54,502 nucleotides of DNA from JAMOAW01 sp039908535 (GTDB lineage Bacteria; Pseudomonadota; Magnetococcia; Magnetococcales; JADFZT01), in assembly GCA_039908535.1 (NCBI GenBank), contig JAMOAW010000075.1, positions 1 to 54,502 of the forward strand, given 5' to 3'. This document shows, piece after piece, positions 26,311-34,823 of this stretch. A model generated the notes under the pieces. It saw nothing but the letters and a program-made list of their open reading frames with translations. It was not told the origin of the DNA and made no database searches. Made by a program: the position numbers and the translations under genes. Positions within the stretch are counted from its first letter, which is position 1. Each line of letters opens with the position of its first letter.

Positions 26311-26926
26311 ATCCTAAATTGATGTGCGATTTAACTTGATTCCTCCTAAATGGGGGAGTATTCTTTTGGTGCTCCTCATTGAGTGTGCGGAATAAGATTT
26401 GGAAAATAGAGAGAATGTGTTTTGGAAAGATCCATTACGCATCTCGGAACTTTATTTATCGCTTGAGGTCAAATTATTAAAGACCAGCAAGAAAAATTAT
26501 CTCAGAATATTTTGTAAACCAAGGAAGGTGATACGTATGAATTATCGCAATTGATTGCGTAATTCGGTATGGGTAGATGAGATGCCTGTGGTGGATGTGG
26601 GATTTTTATTTTTTATTTTATTAATTTTTGTAACCACATTTATCCATCTTGCTGTAGATAGGTATCCTCTTCCCTTCGTCTCTTCCGGTGCAAATCCGAT
26701 TTTTCAAAATAACTATGTGGATGTATTTCTTGGTTGTCGATCTATTGTTCCTCATGGATAATCCATTTCTGTTGGTATTCGTTTTTTTTTATGCAAAGTA
26801 ATATGCTGAGGTGCGTGGTATTGTCGCATGTAAAAAATAATAAATAACTTTGTCGTTTGGGGATGAATGGCATGCCTTATTCCACCTGACGACGTCCTCT
26901 TTTTTTTGGAATAAAGGATTATTCTT
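26311..26926. other. 616-bp gap downstream of the tRNAs
   Basis: No intact gene is seen. The only coding-like signal is the broken small membrane ORF at 26537-26761. No clear terminator follows the last tRNA. The last 40 bases hold an AAAGGA ribosome-binding site for the NYN gene. Confidence 0.5.
26537..26761 (+). pseudogene. Small membrane-protein ORF interrupted by an in-frame TGA
   Basis: AAGGAAGG is placed correctly before an ATG at 26537, but codon 6 is TGA (26552-26554). The same frame then stays open for 68 more codons, with one strong hydrophobic helix (about residues 18-37 of the reading) and a polar tail. It looks like a small inner-membrane protein gene killed by a point mutation. 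A restart at TTG 26555 is possible but unsupported. Confidence 0.35.
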
Positions 26927-27463
26927 ATGTTTCATAGCAATGAACGTGTGGTTGTTTTTATTGATGGTTCGAACCTGTATGCCGCCATTCGATCACTTAA
27001 TTTTGATTTTGATTATAAAAAGCTTTTGGATTTTTTTCAAAATCGATGTCGTCTGGTGCGGGCTTATTATTATACCGCATTAGGGGATGACCAGGACTAT
27101 TCCCCAATTCGTCCTTTGGTGGATTGGTTGGCTTATAATCGTTATACGGTGATTACCAAGCCGATTAAAGAGTATATAGACCCGGTGACTGGCAATAAGC
27201 GTACCAAGGGCAATATGGACATTGAGATCGCCGTTGGAATGCTTAAAATGGCCCCTTTTTATGATCATGCGGTATTGTTTTCTGGCGATGGCGATTTTCG
27301 TAGCGTCGTGGAAGCGGTTCAGGATTTAGGTAAGTCGGTTACGGTGATCAGTTCGTTATTGACCCAACCCCCGATGATCGCCGATGAACTTAGACGGCAA
27401 GCAGATGATTTTATTGAACTAAATTCAATAAAAGATCACTTGATTCGTTCGACACCGCTTTAA
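26927..27463 (+). CDS. NYN-domain (LabA/DUF88-type) protein
   Basis: A 178-residue protein almost wholly made of a NYN domain, a PIN-like fold with predicted metal-dependent RNase activity. Acidic residues expected at the active site are visible: Asp in VVVFIDGSNLYAA, the KGNMDIEIAVGML segment and FSGDGDF. AAAGGA precedes the ATG. It is monocistronic, with a hairpin after it. The family includes LabA-like proteins and predicted RNA-processing nucleases, and the target here cannot be predicted. Confidence 0.9.
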   Translation: MFHSNERVVVFIDGSNLYAAIRSLNFDFDYKKLLDFFQNRCRLVRAYYYTALGDDQDYSPIRPLVDWLAYNRYTVITKPIKEYIDPVTGNKRTKGNMDIEIAVGMLKMAPFYDHAVLFSGDGDFRSVVEAVQDLGKSVTVISSLLTQPPMIADELRRQADDFIELNSIKDHLIRSTPL

Positions 27464-27485
27464 ATTTAAGGTGGATTTCCTCGCT

Positions 27486-27514
27486 CAATACGGCCAATTT
27501 TTTGGGCCGTATTG
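27486..27514 (+). terminator. Perfect 10-bp hairpin after the NYN gene
   Basis: The arms CAATACGGCC and GGCCGTATTG enclose a 9-nt A/T-rich loop, 23 bp after the stop. A good T-run is lacking on the 3' side, so termination may be weak or factor-assisted. Confidence 0.5.
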
Positions 27515-27529
27515 GGGATGGATTATAAT
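27502..27529 (+). promoter_or_regulatory. Possible promoter for the CheX-like gene
   Basis: A perfect TATAAT (27524-27529) lies 39 bp before the next ATG. The best -35 candidate is TTGGGC at 27502-27507 with a 16-bp spacer, and it overlaps the preceding hairpin. Confidence 0.35.
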
Positions 27530-27567
27530 AAATTAAATTATTTAAATTTCATAACGGGGAATTCGGT

Positions 27568-28083
27568 ATGATTTTGGATCTAGAACATGTGGTGGATGAT
27601 GTTCTTAGAAAGACGATTTCTTCTTTTTTTTTAAAGAAGATTCAATACCGGAGTCTTTTAAATCCAGATAAGACCAATTTTTTTGCAAGCACCCCTGGTT
27701 TTGCAGAATCCACCATTTCTGCCATCATCACCTTTACGGGACGTACCTTTTCTGGCGGTGTCACTATCACAGCCTTGACCTCAACCGCTCTAAAAATAGC
27801 GAGTGCTTTCTCCGGGTGTCCTATTGGAACGATGATGTTTTTCACCAAAGAATCCAAGGATGCCTTCGGTGAATTGGTCAATATTATTTCTGGAGCCATT
27901 AAAATTTCTATTGAAACCCAAATTTCCGAACAACTCCACTCCTCATCTCCCTTTATTGTTTCTGGGCAAAACATGAATGTTTGGGTGGGAAGTCATTTCA
28001 TGACACGCAAATTTTATTATCAATCCGAAGTGGGCAATTTTATGATTGAATTGGTGGTTGGCGCAGAGATTAAACAGGTTTAA
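27568..28083 (+). CDS. CheX-like (CheC/CheX/FliY family) protein
   Basis: A 171-residue protein resembling CheX phosphatases, which remove phosphate from CheY-type receivers. The segment FTGRTFSGGVTITALTSTA, then helix AFGELVNIISGAIK, corresponds to the conserved E-x2-N helix that carries the catalytic Glu and Asn. No chemotaxis genes are adjacent, but a hybrid kinase operon with receivers lies convergently downstream, with a family A element between. It may act on those receivers or on others. GGGGAA lies upstream of the start. Confidence 0.75.
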   Translation: MILDLEHVVDDVLRKTISSFFLKKIQYRSLLNPDKTNFFASTPGFAESTISAIITFTGRTFSGGVTITALTSTALKIASAFSGCPIGTMMFFTKESKDAFGELVNIISGAIKISIETQISEQLHSSSPFIVSGQNMNVWVGSHFMTRKFYYQSEVGNFMIELVVGAEIKQV

Positions 28084-28101
28084 TGGTGTGGTTACGCAGA
28101 G

Positions 28102-28319
28102 GGTACCACCACATTTAAGTGTGGACGATGACCGAGTGCCTGAACAGAAAGTAAAGTCAAGACCTTGGGGGCTTGCATTCCCCAATCCCCCTGTTCTTTG
28201 AAGGAAGCAAAACCGAGGTCAAAAGCAAAATCAAAACCCTGGGGGCAATCCCCCAGACCCCTTTTTTTTTAAATAATAAAATCAAAAAACAGACGACCAC
28301 GGTTAAGTGTGGTGGTGCC
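28102..28319. mobile_element. Family A MITE-like element, full copy with decayed target duplication
   Basis: A 218-bp copy between convergent genes. One end is GGTACCACCAC and the other is its complement with one change (GGTGCC). The 8-bp flanks are ACGCAGAG and GTGCAGAG, matching at six positions, consistent with an aged duplication. Inside are stem-loops GGGGGCTTGCATTCCCC and TGGGGGCAATCCCCCA next to a T-run. They could terminate both flanking genes. Confidence 0.87.
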
Positions 28320-28373
28320 GTGCAGAGATAGCATCGAAAAATGGTCGGAAATATGATTATGTATGAAAATGGC

Positions 28374-30944
28374 TTATCCTCTCTCTTTTTCAATAAGTTC
28401 CCGTGTATCCTTAAGTTGATCTAACACCTGAGTCAATAAAGAATTTGCCACATGGAAATCTTGTCGGCGTAGGGAAAAAACGAGCCGAGTTAAGCTCTTT
28501 TTTAATGATTCAGCACCAATCGTTGCGGAAAGTTCTTTTAAAGCGATGGTATTTTTTTCGGCTAAAATGGGATCCTTGCATTCGATTGCATCAATAAGTT
28601 TGGTAATTGTCTTTTGGCTTATATCCAGAAAATTTTGGTGTAAATTGCGTAATTCGGCCGCATCCATTTCTAAAGGAGTTAAAAGAACAGAAACATGATC
28701 TATTCGCGTGCTAGGGGGTGAATAAATTGGTGTTTTTTTTATGTTTTTGTTTGGTAAAGGTGTAAATTTTTGGATTTGATAGAGCAATTCATCGGGTTTG
28801 ATAGGCTTGGAAAGCGTGCCATTCGCTAGGGTTTTTATGTGCTGGATGGTCTCTATGGATAAGGTCTCATCGGTCAGAAACAGCACCGGCATCTCCTTTG
28901 GTACGTTGGCTATCTCTCCGTTGCGAAGGGCTTTCGTGAGATCTAAACCGTTTTTGTTGGGTAGGTGAAGATCCATTAAAATCAGATCAATGGGCCGTTG
29001 GCATAATATATGTTCTGCTTCTGAATAATTTTTAGCCAAAAATAGGGTGTGTTTCGTTTTGTTTAAAATGGACTTGATCTCCATATAGAGATCTGCGGAA
29101 TCTTCGACGATCAAAATTGTTAGAGATTGGCCTTTTTCTTCAGGCATGGTCAACATCAGGTTGGTATTGATATTATCAGCTTGAATGCCTGACAGTCGTA
29201 ATAAAGTCTGTTTTAACGTGTCCAGGAGGATCGGTTTGATGAGGAGTGAGGTACAACCCGCATTTTTAAGTTCATCCAAATCTTTTTGATGGTGGTGGGC
29301 GGGCAGAAGAGGGAGAATCCAGCCGTTCCAGCCAGGGGTGGTTTTTAACTGTTGCCAAAAATCGAGGGGATTTTTGGTGGATGTTAGGTCTAAAATCACC
29401 CCATGCCATGTTATTCCGCTACGGAGGGTAGATTGAATCTCTTCCAGAGTGTGCCCATCGGTCACTGAAATTCCTAAATGGGTCAGCATCTGGGTGATCA
29501 TTTGCCGTCCAGTGGGATGGTTGTAGATCAAGAGCAAGGATAATTGTTTAAACATGGGGGATAAAGGGAGGGGGAGCGGTGGAGAGATGTTCTCTTTGAA
29601 ATAGGCCGTAAATTCAAAGGTACTCCCTAAACCCAAGAGACCAGCACTTTTTACCTGGATGGTACCTCCCATCCGTTCGACGAGGTTTTTAGCAATGCTC
29701 AGCCCTAAACCTGTACCGCCATATTTTCGAGTGGTAGAACTGTCAGCTTGGGTGAAACTATCAAAAATAAGTTTTTGTTTTTCTTCTGGAATTCCGATTC
29801 CTGTATCCGATACTTTAAAATGTAGACCGATAAGGGCCTCTTTATGTACATTGGCTTGGGTGACCTGTAGGAGAATCTCTCCAGAGGGGGTGAATTTAAT
29901 GGAATTGTTGATCAGATTGATTAAAATCTGCCGCAATCGAGCGGGATCCCCATGTAGGGCATCGGGGAAACTCGCTTGCCAAGGAATATCAAAAAACAGT
30001 TCGAGACCTTTGGCTGAGGCGGTAACCGCTAAGGTTTGACAGGCCTGTTCAACGACCGCTCTGAGAGAAAAAGGCTTAGACTCCAAGTCTAATTTGCCCG
30101 CTTCGATTTTGGAAAGATCCAGAATGCTGTTGATGAGGGAGAGCAAAGAATCAGAGGATTGGCGAATGATCCCGAGGTATTGGTGTTGATGCTCCTCTAA
30201 TGGGGTTTCGGCCAAAAGAGAAGAGAGGCCAACAATGGCGTTCATGGGGCTGCGAATTTCGTGGCTCATGTTGGCCAAGAAGGAGCTTTTGGCTTGGTTG
30301 GCAGCTTCAGCGGCCTCTTTGGCCGTGCGCAATTCACGGGTGCGATTTTCAACCATAAGTTCTAGATTTTTGCTATAGTCATCCAACATTCGGTAGAGTT
30401 CGGCACCCTCCAAGGCGTAGGCGGTATTGCGAAATAGAATGGAGAGTAGATGCAGTAGGGCAGAGGGCAGTTGAGTATAAGGATGCGTGATTTGACCTAA
30501 AAACATGCCTCGAATACGGTTTTCGGTGGCCAAATTATGCAAAATCAGGCATCCATCCTCGGTATCTTCTTGAGAAAAGACCGTTTGGTTTTGGTTGAGG
30601 GCCCAGGCAAACTCCCCTTTGTCGATCAGTTTGTCGAGGTATTCTTCGCATGTTTGCGTCTCCTCTTCTGGATAACAGGAGATCAATTTAAAGGAGGCGT
30701 TCGTTTCATCGACGATAAAAAAGGCCGAAAAGATAAAATGGAGGGGCAAGCGTCGTAAAAATTTGTGGGATTCCTGTAAAATACGATTGGGATCTCTGGT
30801 GTGGGTCAATTTGCCGTGTAGATGGATGACCGAAGCGGTCAAATCCATGGCCATGTGTAAAAATTGTTCCATCTCTTCTAAATATTGAAGCCGTTGTCGC
30901 ATATAGGCCAACTCTTCAGAAGAGATATTCTCAGAAATTGTCAT
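28374..30944 (-). CDS. GAF-type hybrid sensor kinase with two receivers and an Hpt-like tail
   Basis: An 856-residue soluble hybrid kinase. A GAF-like sensor (about 30-190) and a coiled-coil with NRTRELRTAKEAAEAAN lead into HisKA with H-box MSHEIRSPMN, then HATPase_c (N-box NLINNSIKF, DTGIGIP, GTGLGLSI). A degenerate receiver (about 470-590) is followed by an intact one (about 610-735, LILMDLHLPNKNG, with LSKPIK). The C-terminal 90 residues resemble an Hpt bundle, but the histidine position appears to be Ile (TIALKELSATIGAE). It is the last gene of a three-gene operon and overlaps the HDOD gene by 4 bp. A phosphotransfer partner elsewhere would be needed if the Hpt is inactive. Confidence 0.9.
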   Translation of the reverse strand: MTISENISSEELAYMRQRLQYLEEMEQFLHMAMDLTASVIHLHGKLTHTRDPNRILQESHKFLRRLPLHFIFSAFFIVDETNASFKLISCYPEEETQTCEEYLDKLIDKGEFAWALNQNQTVFSQEDTEDGCLILHNLATENRIRGMFLGQITHPYTQLPSALLHLLSILFRNTAYALEGAELYRMLDDYSKNLELMVENRTRELRTAKEAAEAANQAKSSFLANMSHEIRSPMNAIVGLSSLLAETPLEEHQHQYLGIIRQSSDSLLSLINSILDLSKIEAGKLDLESKPFSLRAVVEQACQTLAVTASAKGLELFFDIPWQASFPDALHGDPARLRQILINLINNSIKFTPSGEILLQVTQANVHKEALIGLHFKVSDTGIGIPEEKQKLIFDSFTQADSSTTRKYGGTGLGLSIAKNLVERMGGTIQVKSAGLLGLGSTFEFTAYFKENISPPLPLPLSPMFKQLSLLLIYNHPTGRQMITQMLTHLGISVTDGHTLEEIQSTLRSGITWHGVILDLTSTKNPLDFWQQLKTTPGWNGWILPLLPAHHHQKDLDELKNAGCTSLLIKPILLDTLKQTLLRLSGIQADNINTNLMLTMPEEKGQSLTILIVEDSADLYMEIKSILNKTKHTLFLAKNYSEAEHILCQRPIDLILMDLHLPNKNGLDLTKALRNGEIANVPKEMPVLFLTDETLSIETIQHIKTLANGTLSKPIKPDELLYQIQKFTPLPNKNIKKTPIYSPPSTRIDHVSVLLTPLEMDAAELRNLHQNFLDISQKTITKLIDAIECKDPILAEKNTIALKELSATIGAESLKKSLTRLVFSLRRQDFHVANSLLTQVLDQLKDTRELIEKERG

Positions 30945-31786
30945 GGTTGGAGCCTAGTAAAAATGTGATTGGCATCCTGAAATTGGGAAAAAACGCGCTC
31001 TAAAAGGTTGGGAATGGTGCTAACGGGTAGACCAATTTTTTCAAAGGCAGTGGTTGACAAAGGGGGAAGATGTCTCTCTCCAGTGCTGCCCAACCGCATG
31101 CTCAAAGCCATCAGATCGGCCACATGAATGATGGCGGTTTCAAGTTGGTAATCGGGTGTCTGATCTGGTGTATGGTGAAATTGAATCGGGAGACAAATTT
31201 CTTTGGGCAGTTGCCATTGTTGAAGCAATTTTCCCCCTAATTCGGCATGGTTAAAACCCAACACCTCTTTTTCGAGAGCATAGAGAGGGGCCTTGTTGGT
31301 TTGGCATTGGGTTAAAATGTCGGCGGATTCTTTCGGTAGATGGGTAAAGAGGGTCAATAGTCCTAGATCGTGGAGGAGACCCGTTAAATAAAATTGTTCA
31401 ATATGGACCTCGCGGCGGGCAATGGCAATCACACGAGCCGCCAATCCACAGGCCAGAGAGTGTTGCCAAAAGGATTTCATGTTGAGTTGAGTGTCAGGAA
31501 CCCCAGAAAAAGCATCGATAACATAGGTAGCCATGACCAGATTTTTAATTTGTCGGGTACCAATGAGGGCAACGGCACGGCTGACGGTTAGTACCGGGAA
31601 GGGGGGATGGTAGAGGGTGCTGTTGGCAATTTTGAGTAGTCTAGCCGTTAACCCGGGATCTTCGGTGATGATTTGACAAATATGATCTACCGAGCAGCGG
31701 GGATTTTCTATCGCTTGACAGAGACGGTGATACATCATCGGTAGCGAGGGAAGATGGCTGTTGTCTAAAAGAAATTCCATATTCAT
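30941..31786 (-). CDS. HDOD domain protein
   Basis: A 281-residue HDOD protein, the catalytically inert relative of HD phosphohydrolases used in signal-transduction scaffolds. Typical motifs are LPSLPMMYHRLCQAIE, ITEDPGLTARLLKIANS and AVALIGTRQIKNLV, followed by FYLTGLLHDLGLL and FNHAELGGKLLQQW. It overlaps both neighbours by 4 bp (ATGA), so the small protein, HDOD protein and hybrid kinase are made in a coupled way and probably act together. Confidence 0.92.
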   Translation of the reverse strand: MNMEFLLDNSHLPSLPMMYHRLCQAIENPRCSVDHICQIITEDPGLTARLLKIANSTLYHPPFPVLTVSRAVALIGTRQIKNLVMATYVIDAFSGVPDTQLNMKSFWQHSLACGLAARVIAIARREVHIEQFYLTGLLHDLGLLTLFTHLPKESADILTQCQTNKAPLYALEKEVLGFNHAELGGKLLQQWQLPKEICLPIQFHHTPDQTPDYQLETAIIHVADLMALSMRLGSTGERHLPPLSTTAFEKIGLPVSTIPNLLERVFSQFQDANHIFTRLQP

Positions 31787-32100
31787 GGGATTTCCTTATG
31801 TTCCATATAATAACGGGCCAACTGTTGGATGACGGGATTTTGAAAATCGTTGAAACGAAAAAAATCTATTGTTTCATTTGAAAATTCAAATTCTGCAAGC
31901 GGGGTTGGATGCGTTTTTATGGGATTATGTGTTGGCTCTGGGGTGATTTCTGCTTCGGTGATGCCCCAAATTTTAAAGACGCGTAGAGATTTTTGGGTAA
32001 TGATTTGTCCACCAGAAAGCAAAAGACGACCACTCAGATCGCGGATGTCTGTGGTTAGAGTCATGCCGGGTTGGATTTCTTGTATTGGGATGATGGGCAT
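31783..32100 (-). CDS. Small protein resembling the N-terminal domain found with HD-GYP/HDOD proteins
   Basis: A 105-residue protein, first gene of the HDOD-kinase operon. The first 55 residues (EIQPGMTLTTDIRDLSGRLLLSGG, then KSLRVFKIWGI) match the short beta-rich module often fused ahead of HD-GYP domains. Here it is free-standing, with a polar tail. AAAGAGA precedes the ATG. Its stop overlaps the HDOD start, which supports a split-module arrangement. Confidence 0.75.
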   Translation of the reverse strand: MPIIPIQEIQPGMTLTTDIRDLSGRLLLSGGQIITQKSLRVFKIWGITEAEITPEPTHNPIKTHPTPLAEFEFSNETIDFFRFNDFQNPVIQQLARYYMEHKEIP

Positions 32101-32150
32101 ACGTCTCTTTAATGGTTGCTAAATGATAGAGTGTCTTTATATTACTCTCA

Positions 32151-32612
32151 TTAAGTTAAATCTGCTAGGAGCTTGTCTACATGTCCCGTGGTTTTGACTT
32201 GCTCATAGACTTTGGTAACGCGCCCTTGCGTATCGACGATAAAGGTGGTGCGTACAATGCCCATGCTGGTGCGTCCACACATTTTTTTTTCTTGCCAAAC
32301 CCCAAAGTCGGAGCAAGCCTGACCTTCCGTATCGCTTAGTAGGGTAAACCCGAGTTGATGTTTGCTTGCAAAATTGACGTGGGATTTTACCGAGTCGCGG
32401 GAAATTCCGATGACGGTAAATCCCAACTCTTGGAAGGCGGGCAACTGGGCCTGAAAATCTTTGGCCTCTCGGGTGCAACCTGGGGTGTTATCCTTGGGAT
32501 AAAAATAAAAGATGCCACCGCGTGCCCCGAGTAGATCTTTAAGACGCAACTCTTGACCTTCTTGATTGGGAAGGGTGATATCTGGAATGGTTTGGCCGAT
32601 CTCAAGTAACAT
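32151..32612 (-). CDS. bcp: Thioredoxin-dependent peroxiredoxin (BCP/PrxQ type)
   Basis: A 153-residue AhpC/TSA-family peroxidase reducing hydrogen and organic peroxides. The peroxidatic Cys is in NTPGCTREAKDFQ (near residue 46). The usual PrxQ resolving Cys five residues later is absent: that position is in AKDF. So this is probably a one-Cys or atypical BCP, and the cysteines at SDTEGQACSDFG and KKMCG could serve instead. A perfect AAGGAG lies before the ATG. NUDIX and recJ genes lie upstream on the same strand. Confidence 0.9.
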   Translation of the reverse strand: MLLEIGQTIPDITLPNQEGQELRLKDLLGARGGIFYFYPKDNTPGCTREAKDFQAQLPAFQELGFTVIGISRDSVKSHVNFASKHQLGFTLLSDTEGQACSDFGVWQEKKMCGRTSMGIVRTTFIVDTQGRVTKVYEQVKTTGHVDKLLADLT

Positions 32613-32639
32613 GGTTTCTCCTTTATGAGGTAAATGGAT

Positions 32640-33065
32640 TTAGAGAGGGTTTGCTTGGAGAAACTCTGGGAGCTGTTCGATCATCTGGCACAGCTCATGT
32701 TCTTCTAGGCGCACACACGCGGTGGGCAGATCTACCCAGATGCGATCGCGAAAATTTTCCAGCCAGTCATCCAAAACTTTTTCTACCTCCATGACAAAGA
32801 CCTGCACCTGACAAGTGCCACCCCATTTGTCATATTCATAGGTGCCAATGGGGGATTCAATCACAGATCCTTCGATGCCGGCCTCTTCAAGAGCCTCTTT
32901 GGCGGCCGAGGAGGGGGGATCCAGGTCGGCTTCTATGATGCCTTTGGGGATGACCCAACGATTTTTCCGGCGGGAGGAGATCAATAAAATTTTTATCTCG
33001 TCGTTGTCACGCCGAAAGGGGATGACCGCAGATTGGCTGTAATAATAATCGGGATGTTCGCGCAT
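32640..33065 (-). CDS. NUDIX hydrolase
   Basis: A 141-residue NUDIX protein, starting at the ATG with AAGGAG upstream rather than at an earlier in-frame start. The Nudix box is largely visible as GIIEADLDPPSSAAKEALEEAGIEG, with the E-x2-E-E core AKEALEEAGI. IPFRRDNDEIKILLISSRRKNRWVIPKG fits the DIPP/polyphosphate-type subgroup that cleaves diphosphoinositol or diadenosine polyphosphates. That substrate guess rests on general similarity. It lies between recJ and the peroxiredoxin. Confidence 0.9.
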   Translation of the reverse strand: MREHPDYYYSQSAVIPFRRDNDEIKILLISSRRKNRWVIPKGIIEADLDPPSSAAKEALEEAGIEGSVIESPIGTYEYDKWGGTCQVQVFVMEVEKVLDDWLENFRDRIWVDLPTACVRLEEHELCQMIEQLPEFLQANPL

Positions 33066-33110
33066 GAAAAATTTCTCCTTATAAAGCAAAATATGATCTT
33101 TCCAAAAAAA

Positions 33111-34823
33111 TCAGCTCAAATTTGGGCGTGCATCTTTGAGCATAAACTGAATGGTTTGTCTATTTTGATATTCATTTATCCCAAGAGTGCCGACCACATC
33201 AAGGGATGAGGGACGCTCCAGTAGGGCCTCTCCTAAAGGGCCGGGTAGGCAGCGAAAGGTGATGGCACTCAGGTTTAGACCATTTTTTCCAGTGAGTTGA
33301 CATTTGACGTGGCGATCTTTTAGGGGCCAAACGCGGCTGACTTGAAGATTTTTTAACATGAGAACCGGTTCAGGATTGCCAGCTCCAAAGGGCTTAAATT
33401 TATCCAAATTTTTGATAATTTGGAGTAGTTCCACGTTGTGGGGGACCAAAGTGTCCACGATCAGGGTGGGTTGAAACAACTCTGGTGGATTGAGTGAGCG
33501 CACGGCTTGATCAAAGGCGTGAGAAAAAAGTTCCAGGTTTTCAGTTTTGATGCTCACTCCGGCAGCGGCTTGATGCCCACCAAAGGTGATGAGATGTTCC
33601 GAGCTTGCTTCAATGGCGGCCAATAGATTCAGGCCAGGGATGGAACGACCAGACCCCTTGCCTTTTCCCTCGGCATCTAGGGCAACAATAATACAGGGGC
33701 GATGAAATCGTTCGGATAGGCGTGAGGCGACGATCCCCACCACACCTGGATGCCAGTTTTGGCTGGATAGAACAATACCCATTTGTTTTTTATCCAATTT
33801 TTGTGATTCAATGCAAAAAATAGCCTCAGTCATGATCTGTTTTTCAATCTCTTGGCGTTCTCGGTTGTAGCTTTCCAAGGTTTCGGCAATTTGACTGGCG
33901 GTCTGGGCATCGTCCGTGGTTAACAAGGTACTCCCCAGATCACCCAGTCCGAGTCTGCCACCGGCATTGATGCGCGGGGCTAAATGAAATCCGATGCTCC
34001 CCGTGGTGACTGGAAAGGAGATGCTTGCCTGACGCAAGAGACTTTTGAGACCAGAATTGGTAGAGTGTTCCATCCATTCCAGACCTTTGGCAACCAGGGG
34101 ACGGTTGGGTCCAGTCAACCGGGCCACATCGGCGATGGTGCCCACCGCGACCAAATCGAGAAGTCGGCGCAGGTCTGGTTCTGTTTTTCCTCCAGTAAAC
34201 CACCCTTGTTGGCGTAAACGCCGATTGAGAGCCATCAATAGAAAAAAAGCCACCCCGACACCAGCCAGTTCTTTGTAAGGGAAGGTTTCGTCCAGACGAT
34301 TGGGGTTGATGACCGCAACTGCTTTGGGAAGTTCTTGGCGGGCTTGATGGTGGTCGGTAATAATGACATCCAATCCGCATTGGGCCGCCCGTTCAAAAGA
34401 GAGAAAGGCGGTGATGCCGCAATCAACGGTAATGAGTAAACGAATGCCTTCATTGGCCAGTTTTTCCATGGCGGTGGGATTGGGGCCATATCCTTCGGTG
34501 AGACGGTTTGGGATATAAAGGCGTAGTTCGGTCCCCAGTGCGCGAAAATAACGAATCAAAAGAGCCGCTGAGGTAGAGCCGTCCACATCATAGTCGCCAA
34601 ACACCGCCATGGGTTCTTGGTGCGTGAGTGCTTGAATAATGCGCGTGATCGCTTGCTCCATATCCAACAGAGTGAGAGGATCTACGAGTTGGTCCAGGTA
34701 GGCCAAAATAGGGGCAAAGAGAGGCTCTAGTTTTAACTGTTGCGCCAAATAGCGGTGTTTTTCGGTATCCCGGCAGCGTTGTTTCCAAAATCGACCTGTG
34801 AAGGAGAGACGATCACTATTCAT
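33111..34823 (-). CDS. recJ: Single-stranded-DNA-specific 5'-3' exonuclease
   Basis: A 570-residue RecJ, which degrades 5' single-stranded ends in recombination, mismatch and base-excision repair. The DHH-family motifs are visible: FGDYDVDGSTSAALL (motif I), ITVDCGI, IITDHHQARQELP (DHH) and AGVGVAFFL. The DHHA1 domain has GGHQAAAGVSI, and an OB-like C-terminus follows. ATG at 34823 overlaps the upstream stop (ATGA) and is preferred over the GTG at 34832. It is coupled to the phosphoglycerate-mutase-like gene. Confidence 0.95.
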   Translation of the reverse strand: MNSDRLSFTGRFWKQRCRDTEKHRYLAQQLKLEPLFAPILAYLDQLVDPLTLLDMEQAITRIIQALTHQEPMAVFGDYDVDGSTSAALLIRYFRALGTELRLYIPNRLTEGYGPNPTAMEKLANEGIRLLITVDCGITAFLSFERAAQCGLDVIITDHHQARQELPKAVAVINPNRLDETFPYKELAGVGVAFFLLMALNRRLRQQGWFTGGKTEPDLRRLLDLVAVGTIADVARLTGPNRPLVAKGLEWMEHSTNSGLKSLLRQASISFPVTTGSIGFHLAPRINAGGRLGLGDLGSTLLTTDDAQTASQIAETLESYNRERQEIEKQIMTEAIFCIESQKLDKKQMGIVLSSQNWHPGVVGIVASRLSERFHRPCIIVALDAEGKGKGSGRSIPGLNLLAAIEASSEHLITFGGHQAAAGVSIKTENLELFSHAFDQAVRSLNPPELFQPTLIVDTLVPHNVELLQIIKNLDKFKPFGAGNPEPVLMLKNLQVSRVWPLKDRHVKCQLTGKNGLNLSAITFRCLPGPLGEALLERPSSLDVVGTLGINEYQNRQTIQFMLKDARPNLS

